A stretch of DNA of 64,000 nt from Winogradskyella aurantia (GCF_002266855.1 NZ_NGJN01000003.1:423699-487698); one strand, 5' to 3'; positions 9,265 to 19,069 are shown, numbered from the stretch's first letter. Notes: a model not told the origin generated them from the letters alone. Program-made: numbers and translations.

Positions 9265-11145
9265 TTACTTAATTTTTAGAATGAAAGATTCCAAGGGATT
9301 GATATCAACACGAACCTTTGCCTTTCCGTTTTCAACTTTTAAAGTTGAGCTATATGCATTATACAATTGGTCTTCAACTTTATAGTCGCCATCGTCTAAA
9401 TTCCATTTTTGAACGAGGTCTTCTGGCAATTGTAACTCAAAACCATAGGTGTTCTCTGTATTAAAGTTTGAAATAATAATCAATTTTTCGTCATCGCTCC
9501 AACGCACAAAGGACAAGACTTTATCATTATACCATTCCGTATTTTGATGGTTATATAATTGAATATCCTCATAGCCGCCCATCAAGGCTGAACTATTAAT
9601 GGTGAAATTCAACAAGCGTTTATAAAAATCACGAAGTTCTAGTTCTTCTTCAGTCGATTGTCCGCCGTCAAACTTTTTATCGTTTACCCAACGCACCATA
9701 CTTGGCACAGACCCATAGTCGAAAATCGATGTTCGGGTAGGGTCACCAAAGCCTAAGTCTTCTGCACCTGGCTCACCGAATTCCTGTCCGAAATATATCA
9801 TGGTTGGTGCTGTTGTTGATGTGGCAGACACCACCATCGCTGGTTTTCCCTTTAGGGCATCACCAGCAAAATCTGGACTGGCAATACGCTGCTCGTCGTG
9901 ATTTTCTAAAAAGTGAAGCATATGGTGTTCTATATCTGACAGATTATCAAAAATCGGTGGAATATTATTCGTACTGCCGTACCCTTGCATTACGTGTTTT
10001 AAGGTGTCGTATAGTTGAACTTTGTCGTATAAATAATCCATTTTCCCTTTTCTGATATAATCTCTATACAAACTTGGATTATAAACCTCAGCCATTAAAA
10101 AGGCCTTGGGATTTTCCATTTTAATGTGCGCGTTCATATAACTCCAAAACTCAACAGGCACCATTTCTGCCATATCGTAACGGAATCCATCAACCCCTTT
10201 GCCCGTCCAATACAAGGCAATATCCTTGAATTTTTTCCAGGAACTTGGTACGGATTTGTCTTTCCAAAAAGCATAGTGTTTTGTATAATCTTCATTATCA
10301 AAACCTTCTGGTAAATCGTCGAATTCTTTTCTGCCATCGGGACTCACACCATAATTGACTTTTACCGTTTCATACCAATCGTTCATATCTGGACGTGACG
10401 CGCGTGAACCATTGCCTGTCCATTTTGCTGGAATTTCTTCAAACTTACCATCTGCCATTGGATGATTTTCACCTCCTAACGGCTGGTAGCCGTTTTTCCA
10501 TTCAGGCACCTCAAAGACCTCTCCCGGATTGTAGTAGAAATTATTATTGACGTCATAAGTCACAGATGTATCGTCTTCCGCACCAAAATCAGTAGTCCCA
10601 TCAGGGTTGGTTAAACTTTGGTAATTACGTGCCACATGATTTGGAACAATATCTATTATGACTTTTAAACCTGCCTTATGCGAACGCTTAATTAAGGCTT
10701 CAAATTCTTGTAATCTGTTTTCAACATTTACAGCTAAATCTGGATTCACATTATAATAATCCTTAACCGCATATGGCGAACCAGCACGTCCTTTAACGAT
10801 ATCTGGATCATCGTTGGAAATGTCATATTTGGTGTAATCGGTAATAACATCGTGATGTGGCACGCCTGTGTACCAAATGTGTGTGACTCCTAAATCTTTA
10901 ATTTCTGAAAGTGCCTTATCCGTGAAATCATTGAACTTCCCTACACCATTTTCCTCAAGTGTTCCCCAAGGTTTATTAGTGGTATTTGTGTTTCCGAATA
11001 ATCTCGTAAAAACTTGATAGACGACTTCTTTTTTCTTCATTTCTGATTTTATTTCTTGTGGTTGAGGCGCTGTTTTAGTTTCGTTTTTGCAGGCTATTAT
11101 TGTGAATAGTGCCACTGCAACGATGAGTATGTATTGTTTTTCCAT
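9265..11145 (-). CDS. GH13 alpha-amylase family lipoprotein
   Basis: 626 residues; signal peptide with Cys19 lipobox (TIIACKN). The GH13 motifs are DIVPNH, GFRYDMAEMV (nucleophile Asp324), FLMAEVYNP (Glu353) and FLENHDEQR (Asp417). A long insertion in domain B (~180-300), including NNFYYNPGE and SRASRPDMNDWYE, distinguishes it from the two smaller GH13 lipoproteins downstream. A C-terminal beta-sandwich follows from ~540. It is predicted to be an envelope alpha-glucan hydrolase of a Bacteroidota-specific GH13 group. A 57-bp gap upstream, holding a palindromic repeat, separates it from the GH31 gene; it abuts the next GH13 directly. Confidence 0.89.
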   Translation of the reverse strand: MEKQYILIVAVALFTIIACKNETKTAPQPQEIKSEMKKKEVVYQVFTRLFGNTNTTNKPWGTLEENGVGKFNDFTDKALSEIKDLGVTHIWYTGVPHHDVITDYTKYDISNDDPDIVKGRAGSPYAVKDYYNVNPDLAVNVENRLQEFEALIKRSHKAGLKVIIDIVPNHVARNYQSLTNPDGTTDFGAEDDTSVTYDVNNNFYYNPGEVFEVPEWKNGYQPLGGENHPMADGKFEEIPAKWTGNGSRASRPDMNDWYETVKVNYGVSPDGRKEFDDLPEGFDNEDYTKHYAFWKDKSVPSSWKKFKDIALYWTGKGVDGFRYDMAEMVPVEFWSYMNAHIKMENPKAFLMAEVYNPSLYRDYIRKGKMDYLYDKVQLYDTLKHVMQGYGSTNNIPPIFDNLSDIEHHMLHFLENHDEQRIASPDFAGDALKGKPAMVVSATSTTAPTMIYFGQEFGEPGAEDLGFGDPTRTSIFDYGSVPSMVRWVNDKKFDGGQSTEEELELRDFYKRLLNFTINSSALMGGYEDIQLYNHQNTEWYNDKVLSFVRWSDDEKLIIISNFNTENTYGFELQLPEDLVQKWNLDDGDYKVEDQLYNAYSSTLKVENGKAKVRVDINPLESFILKIK

Positions 11146-11160
11146 GTTTTTATTTCCTTT

Positions 11161-11182
11161 AGGCTTCGACTGCGCTCAGCCT
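11161..11182. repeat. REP-like palindromic intergenic repeat (TTCGACTGCGCTCAG type)
   Basis: A GC-rich element with short inverted ends AGGCT/AGCCT around TCGACTGCGCTC stands out in the AT-rich 57-bp gap between the GH31 stop and the next GH13 start. The TTCGACTGCGCTCAG core is one I know as a recurrent intergenic repeat in flavobacterial genomes (established from memory, not searched). In the transcript it could form a hairpin inside the polycistronic mRNA. Confidence 0.6.
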
Positions 11183-11202
11183 GACCTAGTCATTCAATTT
11201 TA

Positions 11203-13635
11203 TTATTTCAATTTAATTCTAATCTCTTTTTCCTCGTTGGTATCCCAAATAATATTTAAGGTCAAGGTTTTATATTTTTTATTGTACGTGCCATTGACCT
11301 TATCATTGTTAATTTTAATACGCTTTGGCATATCCTTTATATTATGAATAACCAACTCTATGGTTTTATTTTCTGCCTTATAATTTGTGCCTGTTTCTGC
11401 TTCAAAGTCGATTTCTAGCCAGCGACCTTCGATCTCTGCTTCAAATTCTAAGATTTGAAATTTTCCTTTTTCAAAAGCCTCAACTGTTTTACCATCATCA
11501 AAATAAAACGTACGTTCTGATTCTTCAATAGCGTCATGATGATAGTATTGCAATTGAATAAAACTAGAATCATAGTCTTTAGTAGTTTGCATAGGTTTTG
11601 CCAAAGGAATAAAAGCACCTGCTCTTATGTATGTAGGTATAATGGCTTCATTTAGCGCAACGGTTTGGGTCTGACCTCCTTCTATTAATTCATCATTTTC
11701 AATATCAAACCAGTCTGAGCCTTTTGGAAAATATACTTCTTGAAGCTTCTTTCCAGGCTCTAAAATAGGAGATACCAAAATATCTTGTCCCCACAAATAG
11801 GTTGAGGAATAACTATATAATTCTTCATTATATGGCTCTTCAAAAAACAGAGGCCGCATTAAGGGTTTGCCGTGTTGGCTATTATCATACATCAAATTGT
11901 AATTGTACGGTAACATTCTATAACGCATTTGGATGGCTTCTTTTGCTAGATTTTTCGCCTTTTCGCTCCTAAAAATAGGTTCACTTGGCACATCTTCCTG
12001 CGCATGCGGTCTGTAAATAGGCTGAAAAACACCGTATTGTAACCATCGTACATAGAGTTCGTCATCAAGATTAGCGCCAGCAAACCCACCTAAATCACTG
12101 TGCATATAAGCCAAACCTTGCATTCCCATTTGCAATGCGATTTCTGGCTGTGATTGCAGCCCGCCCCATGTTCTATTAACATCTCCAGACCAAGGCACCA
12201 TGCCATACCGTTGCGAGCCTGAATATCCAGCACGCATCAATATAAATGGTCTTAACTCTGGATTAGCTTCCAAACTGGCCTCATATACCAATTTAGCCCA
12301 ATCATGGCCGTAGATATTGTGCACCTCATCTGCCGTTCCGCTAGCATGTTGTATCCAACTTGGGTGAACTTCAGGCTCCCCTAAATCGCCCCAAAATCCT
12401 GTGACACCTTTATTTGACAAATCTTTATAAATAGTTTTAAACCAAGCATTTCCATTATCACTGTAGACATCAACAATACCAGTATTTCCAAAATAGAAAT
12501 CGTAGGTGCCAGGATTACCAAGTGAGTCTTTAGCCAGAATATCTTCTTTAACAGCCTCGTCCCAACGCTTCGAAGTTGTTAGTATAAACGGTTCGGTAAT
12601 CAGGATGGTTTCCACACCATTAGACCTTAAATCTTTAATCATTTGATTTGGGTTGGGAAACGAATCTTTATCAAATTCTAAATTTCCCATAGTGCCTTTA
12701 ATGTCCTTACCAAACCAATACAAATCTAAAATAATGGCATCAACTGGAATCTCCTCTTCTTTAAATTTAGTAATGGTTTCAATTGTTTCTTTTTGTGTGT
12801 GGTATCCAAATCGACTGGAGAAATTACCCAAAGCCCAACGCGGCAGCATGGGTTGTTTTCCCGTTAAATCGGTATAATTATCTAAAATATCGTACCACGA
12901 CTCACCTGTAATAACCTGGTAGGTTTTACGACCAGAAATAGTTTCATAAGTAAGGGTATTGTCCTTTTTACTGTCCAAATCCAAATAACCAATTGGTGCA
13001 TTATCAAAATGAATCATGTATTGTTTTGATGATAGTACAATAGGCATGGTGTAGTTCATTAACTTAGATTCGGTTTCGTATCCGTAATGTGCCCTATTAA
13101 ATAACGGTAAGCGGTTGCCTCGTCGGTTCATACCTAAGGCTCTTGCACCTCCACCATATAAGACTTCGTCTTTAGTAAGATTGAATTCTATTTTTTCAGT
13201 TGAATCAGCAATGATATTACCTTTTACCATTTCCATCGTCTCATGCTGGCTTTTGAAATAACCACGTTTTTCAGAAATAATGGGTTCTCCGTTATACATG
13301 TAGGCAATTTTAAAGGGGTCTGTCGTGATGGTTACGGATATACCCTTAGTGCCGATACTAATGTCCTTTCCAAAATACCCGTAACTAAATGGCACCGGTT
13401 TCTTGGAAGACATTACTACAGCATGGGAAGTCGTATTCTGTGCTTCGCCATGTGGTATAAATGTAGTTTCCAGAATATCCTCAGAATAAAATGTAAAGCT
13501 ATATTTTCCATCGCTTGTGATGACGGAAAATATATTGTCTTCTTCATTATGCGATTTATAAATCCGATTGGGATTTTGGGTATAACTGAAATGAAACAGC
13601 AACAGTGCTAAAACTATGTGTATTGAATTTTTCAT
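11203..13635 (-). CDS. GH31 alpha-glucosidase
   Basis: 810 residues; N-terminal signal peptide ending near residue 20 (FHFSYTQ) without a lipobox Cys, so probably soluble periplasmic or exported. An N-terminal beta-sandwich (~30-255) precedes the GH31 barrel. The nucleophile lies in GFWGDLGEPEVHP (Asp417) and the acid/base in MVPWSGDVNRTW (Asp485). The C-terminal beta domains (~610-810) include a DUF5110-like tail. GH31 alpha-glucosidases release glucose from non-reducing ends and can attack alpha-1,6 branches, complementing the GH13 enzymes. Both flanking gaps in the operon (51 and 57 bp) carry palindromic repeats of different type. Activity on alpha-1,4 versus alpha-1,6 or xylosides is undetermined; neighbours favour glucosides. 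Confidence 0.92.
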   Translation of the reverse strand: MKNSIHIVLALLLFHFSYTQNPNRIYKSHNEEDNIFSVITSDGKYSFTFYSEDILETTFIPHGEAQNTTSHAVVMSSKKPVPFSYGYFGKDISIGTKGISVTITTDPFKIAYMYNGEPIISEKRGYFKSQHETMEMVKGNIIADSTEKIEFNLTKDEVLYGGGARALGMNRRGNRLPLFNRAHYGYETESKLMNYTMPIVLSSKQYMIHFDNAPIGYLDLDSKKDNTLTYETISGRKTYQVITGESWYDILDNYTDLTGKQPMLPRWALGNFSSRFGYHTQKETIETITKFKEEEIPVDAIILDLYWFGKDIKGTMGNLEFDKDSFPNPNQMIKDLRSNGVETILITEPFILTTSKRWDEAVKEDILAKDSLGNPGTYDFYFGNTGIVDVYSDNGNAWFKTIYKDLSNKGVTGFWGDLGEPEVHPSWIQHASGTADEVHNIYGHDWAKLVYEASLEANPELRPFILMRAGYSGSQRYGMVPWSGDVNRTWGGLQSQPEIALQMGMQGLAYMHSDLGGFAGANLDDELYVRWLQYGVFQPIYRPHAQEDVPSEPIFRSEKAKNLAKEAIQMRYRMLPYNYNLMYDNSQHGKPLMRPLFFEEPYNEELYSYSSTYLWGQDILVSPILEPGKKLQEVYFPKGSDWFDIENDELIEGGQTQTVALNEAIIPTYIRAGAFIPLAKPMQTTKDYDSSFIQLQYYHHDAIEESERTFYFDDGKTVEAFEKGKFQILEFEAEIEGRWLEIDFEAETGTNYKAENKTIELVIHNIKDMPKRIKINNDKVNGTYNKKYKTLTLNIIWDTNEEKEIRIKLK

Positions 13636-13646
13636 AAAACGTTGAG

Positions 13647-13667
13647 ATGCTGAAACGAGTTCAGCAT
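13647..13667. repeat. palindromic intergenic repeat, 8-bp stem/5-nt loop
   Basis: Perfect arms ATGCTGAA and TTCAGCAT around ACGAG lie in the 51-bp gap between the esterase stop and the GH31 start. The sequence matches the common flavobacterial repeat that reads ATGCTGAACTCGTTTCAGCAT on the opposite strand (from memory, not searched). It may stabilise or process the operon mRNA, or be a relic of a non-autonomous repeat. Confidence 0.65.
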
Positions 13668-13686
13668 AACAAATTAGATTTTTAGT

Positions 13687-14664
13687 TTATTTTCCTAATA
13701 AAAACAACAATGGCTTATCCAAACGTTGATTCCAAGAATTCTCCGAATGGTCTGTGCCTTCAAAAAATAAGTTTCTGTAATCTTCTTCATCAAATCCTTT
13801 TGCTTTTAAAACAGCATCAACTCTTGGTGCATATTGCGGATAATATTTATCTAAGGTTCTATCCCCATAATCGAAATAGACCTTGTGATTTCCAGCCACA
13901 GGAAAATTCGCATCCATATAACTAAAAATAGCTTCAGGAAATGGATTATTATCTTGCGGCATAGCACCTGGCCAATGGGTTGATAGACAAGCTGCGCCGC
14001 CAAAAACATTTGGATATTCAGAAATCGCATACATCGACATTAAGCCTCCCATACTTGAACCCATAACAAAGGTGTTATTTGAGTCTGTATGCACGGCATA
14101 TTGCATATCTATAACGGGTTTTAATTCCTTTACTAAAAACTTCAAATAGTCATCACCTTTAAAATCTAAGCTGAAATTATTCCCTTTTGCGTTTTTCTCT
14201 ATGTACACTTTAAGGGAATCTGGCATGAAACCATAGGATTTTTCTGGATATAAATCTTGCCAACGGATTTGTGGTATATTATGAATGGCGATAACAATGA
14301 AGTCATTTATTTTTTCATCATACATTAATTGACTCGCCCATTCATCGACTTTCCATTCTTGTTTATTCCATGATGTAGTGCTATCAAAAAGCATTTGTCC
14401 GTCGTGCATATACAACACGGCATACTTCCTTTCTTCAGAATAGTTTTCGGGTAGCCAAACGTCAACTGGTCTTGGTGTTATATATTGAGATGGAAAACTA
14501 TCTGCCCTAAATAATCGTCCTGAAGCAAGTACGGTAGAATGAAGCTTTTCAAATTTAATTTTTGGAATGCTTGTATCGCTTTGTGACCCAGTACTATCTT
14601 GCTTTTCGTTTTTGCATGAAAGGATGAGTAAACACAGGATTCCTATTTTTAATAATTTTTTCAT
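13687..14664 (-). CDS. esterase D / CE1-like alpha/beta hydrolase lipoprotein
   Basis: 325 residues; signal peptide with Cys17 lipobox (LLILSCKN). An alpha/beta-hydrolase of the putative-esterase (esterase D, CE1-like) family: YAVLYMHDGQ near residue 85, nucleophile elbow MGSSMGGLM (Ser204), acid candidates downstream, and catalytic-His candidate in GTDHSENSW near the C terminus. Such enzymes hydrolyse acyl esters, and some are encoded in alpha-glucan loci without a defined role. It sits inside the operon between the neopullulanase-like GH13 (81 bp upstream) and GH31 (51 bp downstream), so it is probably co-expressed with glucan degradation. It could de-acylate substituted glucan or act on an unrelated ester; the sequence does not decide. 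Confidence 0.85.
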   Translation of the reverse strand: MKKLLKIGILCLLILSCKNEKQDSTGSQSDTSIPKIKFEKLHSTVLASGRLFRADSFPSQYITPRPVDVWLPENYSEERKYAVLYMHDGQMLFDSTTSWNKQEWKVDEWASQLMYDEKINDFIVIAIHNIPQIRWQDLYPEKSYGFMPDSLKVYIEKNAKGNNFSLDFKGDDYLKFLVKELKPVIDMQYAVHTDSNNTFVMGSSMGGLMSMYAISEYPNVFGGAACLSTHWPGAMPQDNNPFPEAIFSYMDANFPVAGNHKVYFDYGDRTLDKYYPQYAPRVDAVLKAKGFDEEDYRNLFFEGTDHSENSWNQRLDKPLLFLLGK

Positions 14665-14745
14665 GTTATTCTAAACGACTTCACAGGCTTTAAAAATTAA
14701 ACATTTCTAAAGGCTCCCGAAGTAGATAATAGAAGATTACTATTT

Positions 14746-16695
14746 TTAATCCAACTTTGTCGTAAACAGGTAACTTCCTTTATTTTTTAGGTCTAATGTA
14801 TCTGACCATACTACGGTTTCGCCTGTCATCAGGTTTTTAAGCGTTTTTCCATTGAGGGCTAATTCTTCAAATCGGTCTAACTTCAACACATAAGGCTCCT
14901 CATTCTTATTCATTATATGAAACACAGTTTCTTCCTTATTGTAGCGTGCTAGAACATAAGTATTGTCCTCTGGTGCAAAATGCATGGTTTTGCCCGTATG
15001 AATAGCCTCACTAGACTTTCTGTAATTAAGAAGCTTAGATACAAAAGCCTGCATGTCTTTTTTGGACTCAGCTAGATTTTCACCTGTAAATGCGTTTGTT
15101 GAATCGTTAGCCCAACCTCCCGGAAAATCGGTGCGTATTAAACCGTGGTCGCCAGGTTTTGCAAAATCGTCCATCAATATTTCGGTACCGTAGTACATTT
15201 GAAAAACACGCGGCAATACTGCCAAATAGCTCAATGCCATTTTAGTGTTTGTAATATCACCATCTAATTGGGTGAATATTCTGCTCATGTCATGGTTATC
15301 CGGGAACGCCATAATATCCTCAGGTCGGGTATAATTAAAATCATTGGCTAAAGCCACATAAATTTCTTTAAGTCCCGTACCCCAAGTTTCTTCGTTTTTA
15401 AGCCCAGCGACTACTTTTTCTTGCATGGCAAAATCCATGGTTGAACGCAGATTAGAGTCGTATCCATCTGAATTTTCATGACCATCTTGCCAATAGGCTA
15501 TAAGTAATGGATTGCTAGACCATTCTTCACCAACTATATTGAAGTTAGGGTATTCAGTCATAATGGCTCCAGCCCAATTGCTCATAAACTCCTTATCGGG
15601 ATATGGATAAGTATCTTGACGTATACCACCCAGACCAAGAGTTTCAATCCACCATATACTATTTTGAATAATATAATTGGCCATAAAAGGATTACGCTGG
15701 TTTAAATCGGGCATATCTTTCACAAACCAACCATCTGACATACCTTGATAATCTTTTTCGGATGCATAAAGATCTTGATTAGTGGTGCGCCTATGGTTAG
15801 AATGAATAGTCACCTGCGAGTCCCATCTATCGATATTCTCGAGATAATGGTCTTGATAATTAGCCCAATCCTTAAAAGGTAAATCCTTCATCCACCAATG
15901 TTCTAAACCACAGTGATTAGCGACTTGGTCCATCACAAGCTTCATATTACGCTGACGTAATTCATCAGCAAGGGTCTTATAGTCATCTAAAGTACCAAAG
16001 CGAGGATCAACTTTGTAATAATCTGTCATTGCATATCCATGATAGGAGCCTTTTGGCATGTCATTGATTAACAATGGCGTTGGCCAAATAGCGGTAAAGC
16101 CCAGGTTTTTTATGTAATCTAAATTTTCCGTAATGCCTTGGATATCTCCACCATGTCTTGCATAACCATCAGTTCGGTCAGTACCTTGTTCGTTTAAGAA
16201 CTCAAAGGAATCGTTTTCTGGATTAGCATTGGCAAAACGGTCTGGTGTAATAAGATATATGGCATCGGAACTGTTAAAGCCCACATACTCCTCTGAAGGA
16301 ATTTGACGCTTTTTTAATTCGTAGGTCTGAACCAATTCTGGTTTATTGTTTATTCTAAAAACAATATTAAATTTTCCAGGGGTAGCTGTCTCTGCTATCT
16401 CCAAATCAAGAAAGAGATAATTTGGACTATCTGCTTTATGCACCTGTTTTAAAGCAATACCTTGATGTGAAATTTGTGCGGTGTAGTTTCCTATATTGTC
16501 GTGCTTTACCAGTAATTGTAATTGCCGATTCTTAAAACCCGTCCACCAATGTGGTGGTTCAATTTTATATATATCATTTGAAATCTCAATTGTGCTCTCG
16601 CTTTGGGAGGTATCCATTTCAGATTTAACATTATCCTTACACGACAACATTAAAATCATGATACAAATTGAAAGCTTAAATTGAATATGTTTCAT
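14746..16695 (-). CDS. GH13 neopullulanase/cyclomaltodextrinase, SusA-like lipoprotein
   Basis: 649 residues; lipobox Cys19 (LMLSCKD). An N-terminal cyclomaltodextrinase-type beta domain (~40-130, IEPPHWWTGFKNRQLQLLV) precedes the GH13 barrel. The barrel shows DAIYLITPDRFANAN, HGGDIQGI, MDQVANHCG, GGIRQDTYPYPD (nucleophile Asp361), NIVGEEW (Glu390) and FPDNHDMSRIF (Asp469). This architecture matches Bacteroides SusA, a periplasmic neopullulanase that converts imported maltooligosaccharides to smaller sugars. It is followed 81 bp later by the esterase and starts 32 bp after the GH65 stop. A predicted lipoprotein anchor distinguishes it from soluble SusA. Confidence 0.92.
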   Translation of the reverse strand: MKHIQFKLSICIMILMLSCKDNVKSEMDTSQSESTIEISNDIYKIEPPHWWTGFKNRQLQLLVKHDNIGNYTAQISHQGIALKQVHKADSPNYLFLDLEIAETATPGKFNIVFRINNKPELVQTYELKKRQIPSEEYVGFNSSDAIYLITPDRFANANPENDSFEFLNEQGTDRTDGYARHGGDIQGITENLDYIKNLGFTAIWPTPLLINDMPKGSYHGYAMTDYYKVDPRFGTLDDYKTLADELRQRNMKLVMDQVANHCGLEHWWMKDLPFKDWANYQDHYLENIDRWDSQVTIHSNHRRTTNQDLYASEKDYQGMSDGWFVKDMPDLNQRNPFMANYIIQNSIWWIETLGLGGIRQDTYPYPDKEFMSNWAGAIMTEYPNFNIVGEEWSSNPLLIAYWQDGHENSDGYDSNLRSTMDFAMQEKVVAGLKNEETWGTGLKEIYVALANDFNYTRPEDIMAFPDNHDMSRIFTQLDGDITNTKMALSYLAVLPRVFQMYYGTEILMDDFAKPGDHGLIRTDFPGGWANDSTNAFTGENLAESKKDMQAFVSKLLNYRKSSEAIHTGKTMHFAPEDNTYVLARYNKEETVFHIMNKNEEPYVLKLDRFEELALNGKTLKNLMTGETVVWSDTLDLKNKGSYLFTTKLD

Positions 16696-16727
16696 AATTG
16701 TAGTTTTAAAATATCTTTTGAATCGTT

Positions 16728-19034
16728 TTACACGGTCACCAAATTATTTGGAGAAATTAGTATCGTTTTACCATTTACTATAATTTCCAAATCGTGCTTA
16801 CCTTCCAACTCAAAATGTGTGTGACCTTTACAGACGTTTACCTTAATAATTTGATGCCTAAAATTGACTTTAAAGGAATAGGCGTCCCATTGTTCAGGGA
16901 TTTTAGGCTCAAACGTAAGCTTGTCATTCTTAACACGCATACCTCCAAATCCTTCAACAATACTCATCCAAGTTCCTGCCATTGAGGTAATGTGTAGGCC
17001 TTCATGTACTTCGTGATTATAGTCATCCAAATCTAAGCGTGATGTTCTTAAATAAAACGTATAGGCCTGGTTCATACGCCCTAACTTTGCCGCCTGAATA
17101 CTGTGTACGCACGGGGACAATGAACTTTCATGAACGGTAAATGGTTCGTAAAAGTCAAAATGCTGCTCCAATTCGTGAGTAGAAAAATGGTCTTCAAAGA
17201 AATAAAACCCTTGTAATGTATCGGCCTGCTTTATATAAGGTGAACGCAGTATGCGATCCCAGGACCACTTTTGGTTAATTGGCCGTTGCGACTGATCTAG
17301 TTCGGAGACTGTAATCAATTCCTTATCTAAAAACCCATCTTGCTGTAAAAAAACCTCGTGCTTTTCCGAGTATGGAAAATAAATTCCCTCAGCTACTTCC
17401 ATCCAATCCTTAATTTCAGATTTGGATAATTTCGCCTTGTTCATAATCCGCGTATAGTCTATACCGAACTCAGATTCTATCCTTTCAATATTCTCTACGG
17501 TATATTTTATACACCACTTGGCTATATAATTGGTGTACCAATTATTATTCACATTATTCTCATATTCGTTAGGTCCGGTTACTCCAAGAATGACATATTT
17601 GTTTTTATCTGTGGAGAATGTGGCGCGCTGGTGCCAGAAACGAGCTATAGCTATCAAAACTTCCAATCCCTTTTCTGGAATATAACTATAGTCTCCCGTA
17701 TAGCGGTGATAGTTGTAAATAGCAAATGCGATAGCCCCGTTTCTATGGATTTCCTCAAAGGTGATTTCCCACTCATTATGACATTCTTCGCCATTCATAG
17801 TAACCATGGGGTACAAGGCTGCGCCATTTGAGAAACCAAGCTTCTCAGCGTTTTCTATTGCTTTTTGAAGATGGTTATACCGGTATTCAAGAAGATTGCG
17901 CGCAACACTCTGATCTTTAGTGGCCATGTAAAACGGAATACAGTAGGCCTCAGTATCCCAGTATGTACTGCCGCCGTATTTCTCGCCAGTAAATCCTTTC
18001 GGTCCTATATTTAAACGTGCATCGGTTCCCAAATAGGTCTGATTCAAATGAAAAATATTAAATCGAATCCCTTGTTGGGCCTTAACATCACCTTCTATGG
18101 TAATATCAGCCATGTCCCATATTCTAGCCCAAGCCTGTTTTTGGTTCTCTAATAAGGCCGAAAACCCTAAATGTTTAGCTTTATCCAATACGGCTTTGGC
18201 CGCGGTAACCAACTCATATTTATCATGATTTCTATCTACGGTATAACCACCAAATTTGTGGATGGAAAGTACATCGCCCTGGTTAACTTTTGTGCTGTAG
18301 GCAAATGCTATGTGTGTAGAGGCCTTATCTACATCTGGTGTAATATTTAACTTTTTATCATTATAAAACAATTCCGATTCCATAAAGGTACAGGTATAGA
18401 ATTCGGTCTTCATGGTTTTAGCCTGTATAAACGCACTTGTATCCTTTTGTGATACACTAAGCGTATCCCAGAATTTATCATCCCAATTGCTATCTTCATT
18501 GGTAATACCACTATCGATATATGGTTGATACGTAATGTTGGCCGAAGCGTTGAGTGGCTTAACCGAATAAGAAATAACGCCTAATTCATCCATATCTAAG
18601 CTCAGAAAACGCTTTACAACCACCTCTACTTCCAAATTATTTTGCAGCGTTGCATTAAAACTTCTTAGGAGCCAACCTTCTTTCATGTTAAGCTCTCTCT
18701 TGAAATTCTCTACTTTCTTGCACTTAAATAGGTCTAGGGCTTCCTCATTTATAAATACGTCAATTCCAATCCAACTAGGGGCATTGAGTACTTTAGCAAA
18801 ATATTCTGGATAGCCATTTTTCCACCAACCAACTCTTGTCTTGTCTGGATAATACACTCCAGCAATATAACTTCCCTGAAAGGTTGGTCCTGAATAGCGT
18901 TCTTCAAAATTAGCCCGCTGGCCCATAGCACCATTACCAATACTGAATAGGCTCTCTGAAGCTTTAACTTGGTCTGGATTGAATTCTTCCTCTATGATTG
19001 ACCAATTATTTGGAATTATATAATCTAGATTCAT
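16728..19034 (-). CDS. GH65 family maltose phosphorylase
   Basis: 768 residues, full length for GH65, with no signal peptide, so cytoplasmic. It has an N-terminal super-sandwich domain (~1-270), an (alpha/alpha)6 barrel (~320-700) and a C-terminal beta domain. The family signature ECHNEWEITFEEIHRNG (~residues 417-433) holds the catalytic acid Glu. The phosphate-binding region around HESSLSP and the TYWDTEAYC segment are also present. It should convert maltose plus phosphate to glucose and beta-D-glucose-1-phosphate. The pgmB gene 35 bp upstream in the same operon supports this, since PgmB consumes exactly that product. Trehalose or kojibiose phosphorylase is possible by family, but the maltodextrin context favours maltose. 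Confidence 0.92.
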   Translation of the reverse strand: MNLDYIIPNNWSIIEEEFNPDQVKASESLFSIGNGAMGQRANFEERYSGPTFQGSYIAGVYYPDKTRVGWWKNGYPEYFAKVLNAPSWIGIDVFINEEALDLFKCKKVENFKRELNMKEGWLLRSFNATLQNNLEVEVVVKRFLSLDMDELGVISYSVKPLNASANITYQPYIDSGITNEDSNWDDKFWDTLSVSQKDTSAFIQAKTMKTEFYTCTFMESELFYNDKKLNITPDVDKASTHIAFAYSTKVNQGDVLSIHKFGGYTVDRNHDKYELVTAAKAVLDKAKHLGFSALLENQKQAWARIWDMADITIEGDVKAQQGIRFNIFHLNQTYLGTDARLNIGPKGFTGEKYGGSTYWDTEAYCIPFYMATKDQSVARNLLEYRYNHLQKAIENAEKLGFSNGAALYPMVTMNGEECHNEWEITFEEIHRNGAIAFAIYNYHRYTGDYSYIPEKGLEVLIAIARFWHQRATFSTDKNKYVILGVTGPNEYENNVNNNWYTNYIAKWCIKYTVENIERIESEFGIDYTRIMNKAKLSKSEIKDWMEVAEGIYFPYSEKHEVFLQQDGFLDKELITVSELDQSQRPINQKWSWDRILRSPYIKQADTLQGFYFFEDHFSTHELEQHFDFYEPFTVHESSLSPCVHSIQAAKLGRMNQAYTFYLRTSRLDLDDYNHEVHEGLHITSMAGTWMSIVEGFGGMRVKNDKLTFEPKIPEQWDAYSFKVNFRHQIIKVNVCKGHTHFELEGKHDLEIIVNGKTILISPNNLVTV

Positions 19035-19069
19035 AATATTTTATTAGGTATCGTTAGACACCTTGATTT

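Noticed and set aside
13243..13611. 122-residue plus-strand reading frame inside GH31
   Set aside because: Antisense shadow of the GH31 N-terminal domain, with no start context or family resemblance.
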